Notes: generated from the sequence alone by a model not told the origin. A DNA stretch of 64,000 nucleotides from Larix kaempferi (GCA_027924585.1 BSBM01000486.1:47012001-47076000), one strand, 5' to 3'; counted from the first letter of the stretch, positions 36,781-48,583 are shown. Numbers and translations are program-made.

Positions 36781-37640
36781 TCTTGACTTTGGTTGAATTA
36801 CAGTTTCATTTATAATGCCCAACTTTTATGCATCGCCATCATGTTCTTGTTTTTGGAAAAGGATATTTACATATAGTATTAGATCTACCCCTCGACTTCA
36901 ATCTTATATCGAAGGTTTCTCATTTTCCTTGATCTACTAGTTGGCCTCTTACCGTGAAAGAATTATGGGTTGAACCTTCCATGTTCTTTCATCTCATCTC
37001 TTCCAGCAGCAGAGATGCAATCCATTGTCGATCTTCAATGTGGTGTTGTTACTTCCAATGGCCATGACCAAGCTATCCTAGGAATCTAGGAAAGAACACA
37101 ATAGGCTGATACATTTTTCCTCCTCAGTGATTTTAATATCCACAGAAAACATATGACTAATCATAGTGTTGAATGCATTCAGGTGCTCTATAATAGAGTC
37201 ACCTTCATTCATCCTCACAAGATATACATTTTTTCGAAGAAACAACTTGTTAACTAGATATTTCGACCGATACAAGTTCCCCAACTTTCTCCATAGCTTC
37301 TTAGTAATGTCTTCTACTAAGACATTCATCAATACAAAATCTACTAAAAAAAGTCAAAATGTACTCCTTTCTTTCCTATCGATTTTCCACCAATCTTCCT
37401 TTGACATTCCTATCATAGTCATTCTTGGGTTGAATGCAACCCATTGTTCTCGATCCACAAGGATATCCTCCATGTTAAGCTTCCAAAGATCAAATTTTTT
37501 CCCATTAAACTTTTCAATTTCCATCCTTGAAGTGTTAGGAATTCTATTATGAATCAACATTTTTGAAAACTCCCACTGAAATAGGTATTCACCAAATCCA
37601 GGACCAATCCAAACCATTAGCAATAAAGGCATCCCCCAGC
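36781..37640 (-). pseudogene. Copia gag
   Basis: From right to left it reads MEIEKFNGKKFDLWK (about 37541), a break, and then the gag helical domain at 37332-37078 (KKLWRKLGNLYRSKYLVNKL, MNEGDSIIEHLNAFN). The zinc-knuckle region downstream is too decayed to define. Gag would have formed the RNA-packaging particle. Confidence 0.8.
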
Positions 37641-37651
37641 AACCAAATATA

Positions 37652-37663
37652 GCTCTGATACCA
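37652..37663 (-). other. Copia primer-binding site
   Basis: GCTCTGATACCA on the plus strand is the complement of the initiator-Met site TGGTATCAGAGC. It lies two bases from the LTR edge. Confidence 0.9.
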
Positions 37664-37665
37664 AT

Positions 37666-38235
37666 CGTTGGGTTATGATACCTATTTACAGTGGTTATGC
37701 ACACGATTCATATAGTTAAACAAAATTATACATAAACCAATGGCACACAACACCTTCAACACAATACACAAAAATTACCCAAGAAACCCCTCTACCAAGG
37801 AAAACCAACAAGCCAGTGAGCTTTCCACTCATTGATTAATCAACACTCTTAACTAGTGTTTGGAACCATGATTTACTTGACAACAAATCATACGTCATCT
37901 CATCATCATGTTATTTGCATAGGCATTACATCATATTTATAGATACAATACATACACTAGCTCATAATACTTGAGTTAATTACAACCAACTGTTCATTAA
38001 TGGAAATCCATAACTTATTAACCACTTTCAGTTATTTTGTTATAGTTGACATGATTGGGTCAACCTTAGTAGATCTCCCATTGAGCTTCTTTCCATTGAC
38101 CAATCGTTTGTCTTCGACCAAACAACTATTTTAGTCACCTAGTGGACTAGACTTCCATCATTTGCTGGCGTCTAACTCCGATCAATTATCGACTTTGACC
38201 ATTGATTTCAAGCAAAGAATATAACATTCCCAACA
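37666..38235 (-). repeat. Copia 5' LTR (570 bp)
   Basis: The element-strand start TGTTGGGAATG is the complement of 38225-38235, and the end CCCAACG (normally CCCAACA) lies at 37666. A TATA-like box on the minus strand near 37930 fits transcription toward gag. Confidence 0.8.
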
Positions 38236-38826
38236 CATTTTGGCCTATATTAGGTTTCTCTAAATGTGGGGCACTTTGTCGATCCACCATTCGTATGAGA
38301 ACTAGATGTGGTGGAGTCAGACACCCTTCATTTGCGGAACCAATTTTGGTCACCATGTCGACATTTAATTTATGAAAAATTCTAGATTTTCAAGAATTCT
38401 TGAGTGAATCCTCCACGATATCACAATTAAGCATAACATAAGTTTCATTATATTGTCTCTAGGGACCAGCCTTCCACATAACCGAGGTCTGATTCTCTGA
38501 AGTTCAAACTCTATAAAATCACTGACATGCTTAATAAACCTTAAATATAGTCATGACTCTGAGTTATTGTCGAAGTATCAAACATCTAGTCAAAAGTGGG
38601 TGGCATGGTTGTAATGTAGACTTGGAATGAGATTTACATGTTTTCATTAATTAAGAATACACCGATCCACCTATTATCCACTTTCGAAAACCATCACAAC
38701 CACCAACTCATCCAGAAAGTACTCTCATAATTATGAGGGGTAAATAATTTTTTCTGAACGTCAAATTTACAAGTTTCAATTCTACATACTTGTCGAAGTT
38801 GATCTGTATTCTACCTATTTTCTACA
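38236..38826. other. Gene-free stretch between copia LTR and kinase fragment
   Basis: No open frame of note. It may include decayed upstream exons of the kinase, but no motif was recognised. Confidence 0.35.
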
Positions 38827-39690
38827 ATGAAAGATGTTATGAAGTTCATGAAGAGCACAAACATTATTGGAAATACACTTCTTTGTGCTATATACAAAGC
38901 GAAAGCGAAGATGTCATGGGGATTCGATAATCATAAAGAAGCTGCAGCTATATCAATAATTTCAAATAGAAATGATCTAAAAGAACTGGATGATATGGTC
39001 AATGTGAGGCACAAAAATATACTCGAAGTCTATTACAACAATAATAATTCTCGCATTTTTTTGTATGAGTTCATGTTCAACAGTATCCCAGTCGAAAAAT
39101 ATCATAATACGAAATAATTTGGCTGAGTGTAAAGATATCAAATTATAGCTGACTCACAACGTATTGCTAGACAATGACATAGCGGCCTGAATATTGATTA
39201 ATAGAAGGAACCAAGGTTATTCTTCTCAACTTTGTGCATGGATTATATCTTCTCCAGTATGAATTGGCTTGTATATATCTCTTTTCTATTTTACTTTCGA
39301 TTTTCGTAATTCAAACTCAACAAAACAAATATGGAAACCTATTGGAAAATATTACAAATATGGAAACCCTGTTAGAAAATATTTATTCTATGCAATTTTT
39401 GTTTCCAATGCTAATTAACATTGATATCAAAAGATTGATTCAAAGATTAATGTTGAATTAAAATATAAAACAACCGTGGTTGATATGACTTAGAAAAAAT
39501 TTCGCAAATTCCAACCGTCGTTTGGTTCGATGGAGAAAGAATCATCAATATGTTTTTTTTTTTTCCATTTATTTTACAGTGCTTGAAATCACATCGGGTC
39601 GGACCAGTCTCATGAACCCATTAATCACGTTGTTTACTTCCAGGAATGACGTTGCAACTCTCACCAAGCCAACCAATACGGTAAAGAAAA
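38827..39690 (+). pseudogene. Receptor-like kinase, decayed fragments
   Basis: An N-lobe-like stretch at 38827-39117 reads DVMKFMKSTNIIGNTLLC, a YKAK motif where the glycine loop leads into strand 2, DDMVNVRHKNILEVY and FLYEFMFNSIPVEKYHN, the pattern of plant receptor-like kinases. The AxK lysine is replaced (AAAIS). Directly after a stop comes a trace of the catalytic loop (KDIK, then NVLLDND, 39131-39175), so the hinge to helix-E region is lost. After an intron-like acceptor (TTTATTTTACAG, 39568-39579) lies LEITSGRTSL, the kinase subdomain X motif (about 39583-39612). Three correctly ordered kinase pieces with stops between them mark a pseudogene. Confidence 0.65.
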
Positions 39691-39699
39691 TTGTCCTAT

Positions 39700-41329
39700 A
39701 ATCTTTTAAATTTTGCAGTATGTAAATTTTGTATGTTGAGAAATGCAATATTTTAATTGGGTAGGGAATCTTTACAAATTTTGGAGCAGTTTTTGGATCA
39801 AATAATGAAAAGGAAAGGCATTCAAGCATTTCATGTGACAAGATACTTTTCTTAAATTGTTGTGGGGGAACAAACTGTTGTCGAGCTAATAGCTTCTGTA
39901 TGCATTCTCATACTTTGCTGGTAAGTTTCACTGTTTGGGATTCGTATGAAAAAAAAAAAATTCACTCTTTGGGATTCCTCTCTTATAGGTTTTAAACTGT
40001 TTTAGGATGAATACAATGGATTATAAGTAGGAATAATACATATCCATTGTACAAGGACCAATATTGTTCTTTGTTCTAATTGCAAATGGAGTTGTCCAGG
40101 GAGTTGCATAAGTGTTAACCAAAACATCAACAACTCGTCGGAATCCGGCAGAGCAATTTTTACCAAAATCACAATTTGGAGTGCTCAGATCGGAATTTGG
40201 ACGATCTGGGTAGTTTTAAAATTGGGCCACGCAATCCCAATTACTGAAATTACAAAAATGCCTAAAAAACAATTTCCAGCAAGAAGTTTAACCAGTTTTG
40301 AACGTGTTTTGGACCCAAAATCCCCGGAAAAGCGGAGCATTTTGGTTATCTTTTATACTACATGGTTGCAAAGGTGCTACAAATAACAGTGGGATTGGTG
40401 TTCCTAGATCCAGTATATTCAAATGCAAAATCAGTAATCGATATAGCTGATAGAACAAAAGAAAAAGTAGGATTTTAACTACATAATATATAGCTCACCC
40501 TGGTCACTTCTGAGTCTCTTTTGTTGTGGAACACTAGCTTAAGGTGACTTCATGTCACTTCCTTCTTTCATGTGGACATGTCGCTTTTATGTGTACATGC
40601 TGCTTTCAGAACTAATATGAAAGCCAAGCCATGTAGAAATAGTGACGAGAATAAGAAGGTGATGCAAGGATAGTGGGTAATGAGGATCATAAGCAATAAG
40701 GCGGTGCCACTACCAACACTAGAGTTCAGTGTAATAATGTGGTTGTTAGCAGCCAATTAATGTGGATGACAAATTAATAATGTAGCGGTTAGAGACATTG
40801 AATATTTAACAAGTAAATTTAGGGGTTTCCATAGCATATGAATCCCAATAGATGAACAATTGATGAAACTAATAACAATTGCCTTGCAATATATTCTCAA
40901 GTTACTAGGTTCAGCCAAGTGGAAAAAATAAGTAATTATTCTAATTACAACTTCTTAGGAAAATTGGATAAATTCCATAAATAGCAAAACATTAGATTAA
41001 AAAAGCACATAAATCGATAAGAATCAATTACTAAGAATCCCTTCATAGAGCAGTGAGGGACTAAAATGAAGACTTGAATTGAAAAACAAAATTGAGAGAG
41101 CTCCTCTATTGGCGTAGACCAAAAAAGGCTTTTCACTTCTTCAAAGAGGACCCCTTTTTCTCTCAAAAGGCAGGACTCGCTACATAGCAACTTATCGTTA
41201 TTCAATCTTTTTAAGCACACGAAGAGACTAATTACATAGCGGCTTACCCTTGTTGGATAGATATGTTCAAACAAGCCGATAAATGCTTGAGAGAAACGAT
41301 TATAGGGTTTCTATATTCAAAATAGTTTA
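39700..41329. other. Gene-free stretch
   Basis: Short frames on both strands (39569-39841, 40568-40756, 40945-41274) lack recognisable domains. No LTR, tandem repeat or fold-back was found. Confidence 0.4.
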
Positions 41330-42845
41330 TATATATGCTTTGAACATTTTTAAATGATGATTTTATTGTATTGGTATTAATTCTAAAGAAAGAGGAAAAA
41401 TTGTGTTTTATGAAAGATTAAGATAGATTATCTGTTTAACATTAGCGTTTATGTTTTATGTTCAATTGTTATGAAATATTTTTTTTTTTTTTTCTTAGTA
41501 CTTTTTAGTTCAATTTCTTTGAAAATGATATGTTTTTGTTGTGTTCATGTCTATTTTAAGTACTTGTAATTGATGCATGGGTAATCTTATATTTTAGGTG
41601 TGTAATTCTGCAACCCATCTTCTAATTTTGCAAGTTGTGTTTAATCTTACAACTCACACTTGTAATCTCAAAGTCATTCATGCGATCTTATTATACATTC
41701 ATGCGATCTTATTATACATGATGGTGGATCTACCTTGAAATATAAAAAACCATTAGCATCTTCATTTTTCAGAAGACAAAAGTTCCCTAAGCTCAACATA
41801 GGTAGCACCAATGTCCTATCCCATTGACTATGTCCAAATATTCAGAACATCTAGAACTCTCACCTTAGAGAATGTTCATCCCCACATGTGACAATCTCAA
41901 ATGTTTGAAGAAAAAGGAAACCGCATTATGAAATGGAGCATCCCTCAACCGGTTTCGATCCTCAAGCTAGGATCATCTTCAGGAGGAAGATTGTTGAATC
42001 TCAAATGTGTTATCATAGACCTTGAGGAACATCAAGAAGCCAGAGTTGATAGCTAATCCAAGTATAAAATGGATACCATAAGAGGCAAACATGTCAACAA
42101 TTCCACTCCTATATATGAACATTCATTCATTTGAAATGTTACAATGCATCACGTTTACTAAGTACTTGGCACCTTTGTAACAACCATCTACAAAATTATT
42201 ACTTGGGATATACACAACTTAGAAATTGCAAAGAGTGGAAATTGAAGCATTTTATCAATGAAATGAGGGGATTTGTTTAGGACTTCTCTTTATTATATTG
42301 ATAATTTTCTTCTAAATTTGAAAAAGTATCGAACCTCGTGTTAGGTTCTTGTAACTTTATACATGAGGATTTTCATGAAAAGGCCTAATTACAAATATTA
42401 TAACCAATTTGCATTACCCTATATAATTCCAATAAAATTGAATATAATGTAATAGCATTTCTTTATAGCCCATCATTTAGATTCACAATGATTCAAAAGT
42501 TATTGATCTTTGTTGGTAGTGTATAAAGTTATTGATAATTTGTAATCTGTAAGCCCGCCCACAATCGGGTGTATACCTACCCTAATGTGATTACCTCTAC
42601 CTATAACCCAAGCTATCCAATCCCCCAATATGTTGAATTGTTAGTGTATAAATTATAATAAAGGAAGTGGTTTTATGTTCCTTTGGAGAGTTTGGGAAGA
42701 GGATATATATATAGTCTAGCTAGGCTTGAAATAATAGGGGATTTATGTGATTGGGTATGACTACATTTAGTAGGTGGTATGATACCTTTATATAGGTGAT
42801 ATAATGAAAATTTAATAGTACGATTCATGTCAATGTGTCATGTCG
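41330..42845 (-). repeat. Right arm of the large inverted repeat
   Basis: It is the reverse-complement partner of 29131-31329. It has an extra stretch of about 110 bp near 41900-42010 relative to the left arm and a 22-bp tandem duplication at about 41687-41730 (CATGCGATCTTATTATACAT twice). Its outer edge is near TGTCATGTCGAC at 42836-42847. Confidence 0.75.
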
Positions 42846-42959
42846 ACTTTATAGCTTCTCTCCTATGCAAGGTGGTGCACCCTCAAAGCATATGATGTGT
42901 ACATTGAATGTTAACTTTTCCATAAGTTCATACATCAAATGGAATATATTTATAATTCA

Positions 42960-43440
42960 TTGATTGCATTGAGAGACGCTCTACAACTCAGTATGGGAGA
43001 GATCTTGTAATGTGATGTAACGTTACTAAAATATAATAGTGATAGTGAATATTATGGAAGAGATCTTGTAACGTGATGTAACATTAATAAAGTTTGTAAC
43101 ATTAAAGTAAAAAGTAGTAAATATTATGTCGGCCAAAAATAATAGTGATAGTGAATATTATGGGAGAGATCTTGTAACGTGATGTAACATTAATAACCTT
43201 TGTAACATTAAAGTAAAAAGTAGTAAATATTATGTCGGCCTAATAATGGACTCTACAGCCCTTGCCCCACTTCCCGATATTAAAGTAAAAAGTAGGCAGT
43301 GCCATATATTTACTAAAAGTAGTAAATATTATGTCGGCCTAATAATTGCATCGAGTGAAATGAGGTGCTCTTCAGCCTAGTATGGGGGAGATGTTGTAAC
43401 GTGTGTCCATGTAACGTTACACACGAGTATGAGGGAGATG
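42960..43440 (+). repeat. Tandem repeats with GAGATCTTGTAACGTGATG core
   Basis: Blocks containing GGGAGAGATCTTGTAACG and GTAGTAAATATTATGTCGGC recur at about 42990, 43055, 43160 and, diverged, 43390. The central two copies are about 104 bp apart. It looks like a small satellite derived from transposon DNA. Confidence 0.75.
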
Positions 43441-43564
43441 TCGGCTCATAAAATAAAAAATTATGGAAAGTATTTAAAAAAATTCCATGTTGGCTCATAA
43501 AATAAAATATTATGAAAAGTAATTAAAAAATCGATGTTCGTTTATAAAATAAAAACTTAAAACT

Positions 43565-43676
43565 TAAACCCGGATCTATCAATCAAGAGATATCAAATTT
43601 CTTGAGTTTAAATTTAAAAAAAGAAATACACCTCAAGAAATTGGATCCCTCTCGATGCTTGATAGATACGGGTTTA
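43565..43676. mobile_element. Small fold-back (MITE-like) element
   Basis: The stem pairs AAACCCGGATCTATCAA (43566) with TTGATAGATACGGGTTT (43659-43675), and an inner stem pairs CAAATTTCTTGAG with CTCAAGAAATTGG. The loop region is A-rich. It belongs to the same family as 30663-30822. Confidence 0.65.
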
Positions 43677-44001
43677 AGATGGATCTATGTTGGTATTGTG
43701 TTCAATTTCTTTTATGATCTTTTTTAGGAATATTTTAGTATGGAATATTATAATAAAACATATGAAATTATCTTTTACCTAAGATGTCCACAATTACATG
43801 AAAATAAATGCTTATGTAGTCAACATAGCCTACTAGTGGACAATATATTCATAGGTATATCTGAACACTACGAGGGATAGGAACACCTTTATTTGATGGA
43901 AATATAATTTTTTTTATGAAACTTGGTACATTATATTCACTTTAATATTTTTTGATATCATGGTTTAACCTATTTTTGATATGTACTTGATGAAGTATAA
44001 G

Positions 44002-44259
44002 GGGGCTGAGGCTCCGGACCTAGTGGCTGGTCCAGATGGTCCCTACGCCAGAGACCAGGGTTCTACTCCTGCTCCCTCAACGGTTCAATCGCAGGTCTCG
44101 TCCGTGGTATCTCTGAACGCGTCCCTACCTTCCCACTTGTTGGTGAACCGGTTACAAATTAAGGCTGACCCCGACCCAAGGTTTATACCCATTCCACCCA
44201 ATCGACGATGCTCATTAAGGGATCTCGACTAGTTCCTCGGATATCAAAAAAAAAAAAAA
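44002..44259 (+). mobile_element. tRNA-derived SINE with poly(A) and target duplication
   Basis: About 245 bp of GC-rich sequence ends in a run of 14 A. It is flanked by AAGTATAAG on both sides (43993-44001 and 44258-44266). Near the 5' end are GGACCTAGTGGCTGG (box A-like) and, 40 bp on, GGTTCTACTCC (box B-like), the internal RNA polymerase III promoter of tRNA-derived SINEs. The 83-codon frame at 43981-44232 is incidental. SINEs are copied by LINE machinery such as that of the L1-type element nearby. Confidence 0.8.
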
Positions 44260-44529
44260 GTATAAGTTTCAAAACTAAGAACTACCTAAACACGATTACA
44301 ATTTAGTTTCAAAAGTACTTATCAAAAAATCACTCTATAAGATATTTTTGCAATACCAAATACATATACAAAATGTAAGTTATTTTCCCATCGATTTGAA
44401 TTTATAATTAACAATGAAAAAATATATTACATTCCATTGTTAAATTTTTTAAAATGAATTAATATATATCATATACATATAATCCATTATCATATATTCA
44501 TTACAAATATTAAAGTTATTTTTGACTTA

Positions 44530-44720
44530 AAATGTAACAAACCAATATAGATCTATTTTAAACCTGTATTTATTAAGTATTGAGAAGGATCCAATTTCTT
44601 CCCAACATGAAATTTTTAATTACTTTTTATTTTTTGGAACGTTACATTACATGTGACAACATCTCCTCCATATTGAACTGAGAACACCTCGATTCTCTGG
44701 ATGCAACTATATTATTTTTA
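44530..44720 (-). repeat. Inverted, diverged copy of part of 43340-43700
   Basis: ACCAATATAGATCTATTTTA, GGATCCAATTTCTT, TTTTTAATTACTTTT and ACAACATCTCCTCC match the reverse complement of the fold-back and flanking satellite DNA at 43340-43700. Confidence 0.6.
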
Positions 44721-45096
44721 TATTTAAAAAATAATCATAAAAAAATGTTATTGCATTATTAAGTATAAATCTAAATTAATTATAAGAGAAATAATAATTC
44801 AATATCACCAGGGTTATTTAGTAGATTGAGTGAGAAAAATTAGATTAGCTTTCATCTTTAAAGGTGGTTGGGTTACATATGATTCAACCAGCTAAGTTTA
44901 TTTCTAAATCTAACTAGATTTAGATTAATTTTTATATGTTTTAGGATTCTTTAATGTAGTTGTTTATTTTTTACATTTATCTTTCATTTATATAAGATAA
45001 AAAGTACATTAAAATACAACAATTATAAGCCATCAAGGAAATCACTTGTATTGACACTCTAAAATATATTTTATATAAACATTAATTCAGTTCTAT

Positions 45097-45107
45097 ATAA
45101 TTGAGAG
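45097..45107. repeat. Target duplication of second SINE-like insertion, left
   Basis: ATAATTGAGAG here is matched by ATAATTGGGAG at 45332-45342, with one mismatch. Confidence 0.65.
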
Positions 45108-45331
45108 TGTGTTAGATTCAAGGGTTATTTTAAGTGGTCATGAGCAAGAGATGAGATCTCTCCCCTCGAAGTTGAGGAGGTCATGGTCCGACTGTCTTGA
45201 TCCCCTTAGGGTTAGGCTCTGTAATCAAGGTTGTTGGTTTGTAATATGTTTACCGTCAATGAATCATGGAGAAGTACTTAAACAGTTTTCTATGATCTAT
45301 GTTCCTTCGGAACAAAAAAAAAGAGAAAAAA
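45108..45331 (+). mobile_element. Second SINE-like retroposon
   Basis: A 224-bp insertion ends in A9-GAG-A7, flanked by 11-bp near-identical duplications. Inside, GGTCCGACTGTC resembles box B, preceded by AAGTGGTCATGAGC resembling box A at a tRNA-like distance. It differs in sequence from the SINE at 44002. The reading frame through it (45109-45528) has no recognisable domain. Confidence 0.55.
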
Positions 45332-45342
45332 ATAATTGGGAG

Positions 45343-46410
45343 AATGTTGCATCTAAGGTGTCTCACATGTGTCATCTAATCCTTCACTTCCTTGCAAAGT
45401 CTCTTCTAAACTTTACGTATAATGCATATACAAGCATAATTAATATACGAAAATTTGTAAATATTAAGAAAATAAAAATATGCAAAGGAGAAGATATATA
45501 TTTTTTTTATAACCGGGGAACTATCTGAATCATCCCTGTTGAGCTTCGTCAACCGAGCCTGTTGAATTACAAACCACGGGCCAACGTTAGCCTTAGTTTG
45601 ATACTAGTGGCATAGTTCCACAGTGGCATGTGTCACACATGTGAGATTGAGTGGATGTTAAAACGACTTCTTGATTCATATTATATGTCTAATACAATAT
45701 GAGGATGTAGTATCATCATTAGCATTATCACCCAATAAAATATTTTGAGAAAGAAATTTCAAGTTGGCCAATGCAAAACACAATGCTAAAGGAGGTGTCG
45801 TGACTCCTGCCAACTCTATGTCAACTGTGCATCATATTTTTTGACACATGCTCTATAAGGTGTCATTTGACTAAAAGGAATAATGAAACACAAAAAAAAA
45901 TCCTATGTCATGTTGCATCGCATATTATCACAAAAAACACGTAAAGAGTCACTTTTGCGTCGAGTTTGCATTAGAAACATGTATGTTGTGTCATATTGGC
46001 ATTGTAGTGCATCAATATTTCAAATGGGGTGTAATCATTGCATCATATGTGAGTCATCATAGCATTGAAAGACATAATCTTTTGGTCATTTTGCATCATA
46101 TTAATAGTGTATTTTTAGTGTCATAATAGATACATTTGGTTTAGTGTCATAATAGATACATTTTAAATCAAGTTAATATCAACATTACATCATTTTAGTG
46201 TTAAAGTTTTGTTGTAATCAATTTTAATGATTTAATTATTTTATTTAATAATAATATTTTTTTGTACCTAGGGGAATCGACAACTGGGGTCAGGCTTGTA
46301 CTCATGTGATAGGGGGTCAATTATGATCTACTACCACTATATTTCTAGGCGTAGCAATGCTACCCCACGCACGACACACAAGGCTCTTCGAGGTTTTGGT
46401 AAGCCCTAAA
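45343..46410. other. Gene-free stretch
   Basis: AT-rich with repeated short CATCATAT-type motifs. The last 140 bp before the next LTR are GC-richer (CTAGGGGAATCGACAACTGG at 46269) and may be the end of another unrecognised element. Confidence 0.35.
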
Positions 46411-46771
46411 TGTGGGCACATTACCCCCTATATAGTGGCACATTACCCACTATATTGTGGCGCATTACATACTATTGATGTCAGCTTGGGTATATTAGTG
46501 TAATTTGTATTAGTATTATTATATTATTGATGCCATCTTTGGTCCATTAGTTGTTATTGTACCCCATTGTCTCGTATATATAGAAAGGAGACCTTTTCAT
46601 TTTAGTCATCATATTGTGTCTTATCTTATGTGCTTAGTACATTGTTTAAGGAGGTTTCCCCCTAGAAGAGGCTTGATGTTCATCTCATATCTTCATTATT
46701 AAGGAATATATTACTCTTCTTGGTCTATTTCTGCTCCTTTTATGTTATTTCTAGGACTTGATTGCATAACA
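46411..46771 (+). repeat. 5' LTR of second gypsy element (E4)
   Basis: It starts TGTGGGCACATTAC and ends TTGCATAACA, two bases before a primer-binding site. A TATA box (CGTATATATAG) lies at about 46572. The CACATTACCC motif repeats at its start. The 3' LTR is not present, so the left edge rests on the TG and the TATA placement. Confidence 0.5.
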
Positions 46772-46773
46772 TT

Positions 46774-46785
46774 TGGTATCTGAGC
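46774..46785 (+). other. E4 primer-binding site
   Basis: TGGTATCTGAGC differs by one base from the initiator-Met consensus TGGTATCAGAGC. Confidence 0.8.
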
Positions 46786-47432
46786 TTGGACGCTTCCAAA
46801 ACGAGTCATACTTGAATATTCACTATAAATTTTGTTTTACAATGTTTCAAACAAAAATACTCAAAACCTATCTAGAAAAAAGGCCGAAGTATCTATGGTC
46901 ACACAATTTTCAGATCTTGAGGTGTTACAGGTTCAGAGATATTTTCCCTAGATTATAGGGTTTCTGACTAGTCCAAAACAAGTGTTCTAGGAAAAACGTT
47001 CATATCTCGAGAATACAAGATCTAAATTGAGTGAGACCCGTTGCATCAGAGGGAAGACAAACCAAGGTATCTGTGGTATCATTTTCAGCCTCATATACAA
47101 AATATTGGACACGTGGCATATAGTACAAGTTCGCTCTTATGGAAAGACCAAAAATAAGAAGTGTTGGGATATTTGCAATAACTTCCTACTAGAAAATCCA
47201 AATTAGGTCAGACTCGTGGAATTAGAAAGAGGACACATCAAGATACAATAGGACAAAGTTTCAGACAGAGAAGAGCCAAAAATTCAAATTTACCTCAGTG
47301 ACAAGTAGCCTGAAAATAGTCTTCAAATCAGGGTTTGAAAAAGGTACACCATTTTAAATTTGAATAACTTTGAGTAGAAGGATATATTTGAGGTGAACCC
47401 TAGAGAGTTATATCTATTTATAATTTTTAAAA
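46786..47432 (+). other. E4 untranslated leader
   Basis: About 650 bp lie between the primer-binding site and the gag start. No domain is seen. Confidence 0.5.
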
Positions 47433-48583
47433 ATGCCACCAAAAGGAAGTGGAAAAAATTACACTCCAAGTAATCCACCAAAGGATTCATCCCCGACATA
47501 TGAAGAAAATGAAGAATTGAGATGCGACTTGACCCAATTGAGTGATTTTTTTTATAAATGGAGTATACGGGCAGTGACATCTACTCAATTGATAAACCAG
47601 AAAAGTGATATAGAGAAGGAATTGAAAAAGATGGATAGTAAGGGGATGGCTAGTAAAGAAGATCTTCGAGAATTAAAGGAACTAATGAATGATGTAAAAC
47701 ATAGATGTATTCCTCATTTATCTAATCAAGGAATGGATAAGGAGGAAAAAGGGGACTTATTCCAGTCACGTATTGAGAAAATTGACAAACAGTTGGGGAA
47801 TAATAAGTTCGAGGCCCTGAAATTCAATGATTCACTACATCGTCATGGGTTCAACTCAGGTCCAAGGAACTACTTTATTCCCAAGATTGACATGAGAAAT
47901 TTTGATGGAAATGATCCAATAACATGGATATTCTAGATCTAGAAATTATTTGATCTACACTAGGTTCCAACTTTGTAAAAGGTAACTATTCCATCCTTAT
48001 ATTTAGAGCCTGATCAATTTGTATGGTACCAATGGATGTGGGACCGTAAAAATGATGAGCTATTATCGCTTGGTCTATATTCACAGAAGAATTTATTGCA
48101 CATTATGGGGATATTAATAGTGCCACCTTCTTTATCCAGTTGGTAAATCTCAAGCAAAAAGGTCCAGTTACAGAGCACATCAACCAGTTTTAGAAGCTAA
48201 GTCTTAGAGTGAAGAATATTCTAGAGGATAATTTGTTGGATCTATTTATTGGAACCTTGAAGGATAACATTCAACATGAGGTGTGTCTCTTTGAACCGCC
48301 ATCCTTAGAGAAGGCTTTCATGGTGGCAAGGAAGGTTGAAAGTAAAACCATGCTGATGGCTACTAAAAAGACCACCTCCAACACATATAGAGATGATAAT
48401 GCTCCTTATAACCAACCTCAAAGGTTGACACCTCAACAACTCGATAAAAGAAGAGAAAAAGGTATATGCTTTAATTATGACAACAAGTATTTTAAGGGTC
48501 ATCAGTGTGGTGAGAATAAATTATTCTATATCGATTGTGAAGGGGAAGAAACAAAAGAACGAGAACCATCATCAGTTGAATAA
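47433..48583 (+). pseudogene. E4 gag
   Basis: It starts MPPKGSGKNYTP, has a predicted coiled, charged region (IEKELKKMDSKGM, LRELKELMNDVK) and then the capsid domain opening (IDMRNFDGNDPITWIF), where a stop and frameshifts intervene (47934-48208). The frame resumes at 48209 (ILEDNLLDLFIGTLKDNIQH, LEKAFMVARKVES) and reaches a zinc knuckle, CFNYDNKYFKGHQC, in which the second cysteine is tyrosine. The element is Ty3/gypsy but a different lineage from E1 and E2. Confidence 0.82.

Larger units (their letters stand above)
34480..38235 (-). mobile_element. Ty1/copia element, truncated at its 3' end
   Basis: Minus strand, right to left: 5' LTR (38235-37666), primer-binding site (37663-37652), gag, protease, integrase and RT in the copia order. 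The element stops within RT near 34480; the RNase H domain and 3' LTR are missing. All frames are interrupted by stops and frameshifts. Confidence 0.88.

Noticed and set aside
39569-39841. A 90-codon minus-strand frame
   Set aside because: It overlaps the kinase subdomain X motif on the other strand and has no recognisable domain, so it is a shadow.
41900-42010. Possible disease-resistance (leucine-rich repeat) fragment in the inverted arm
   Set aside because: The minus strand shows stretches like SKVRVLDVLNIW, but the match is short, frames change every 20-30 residues and the other arm does not support the same reading.
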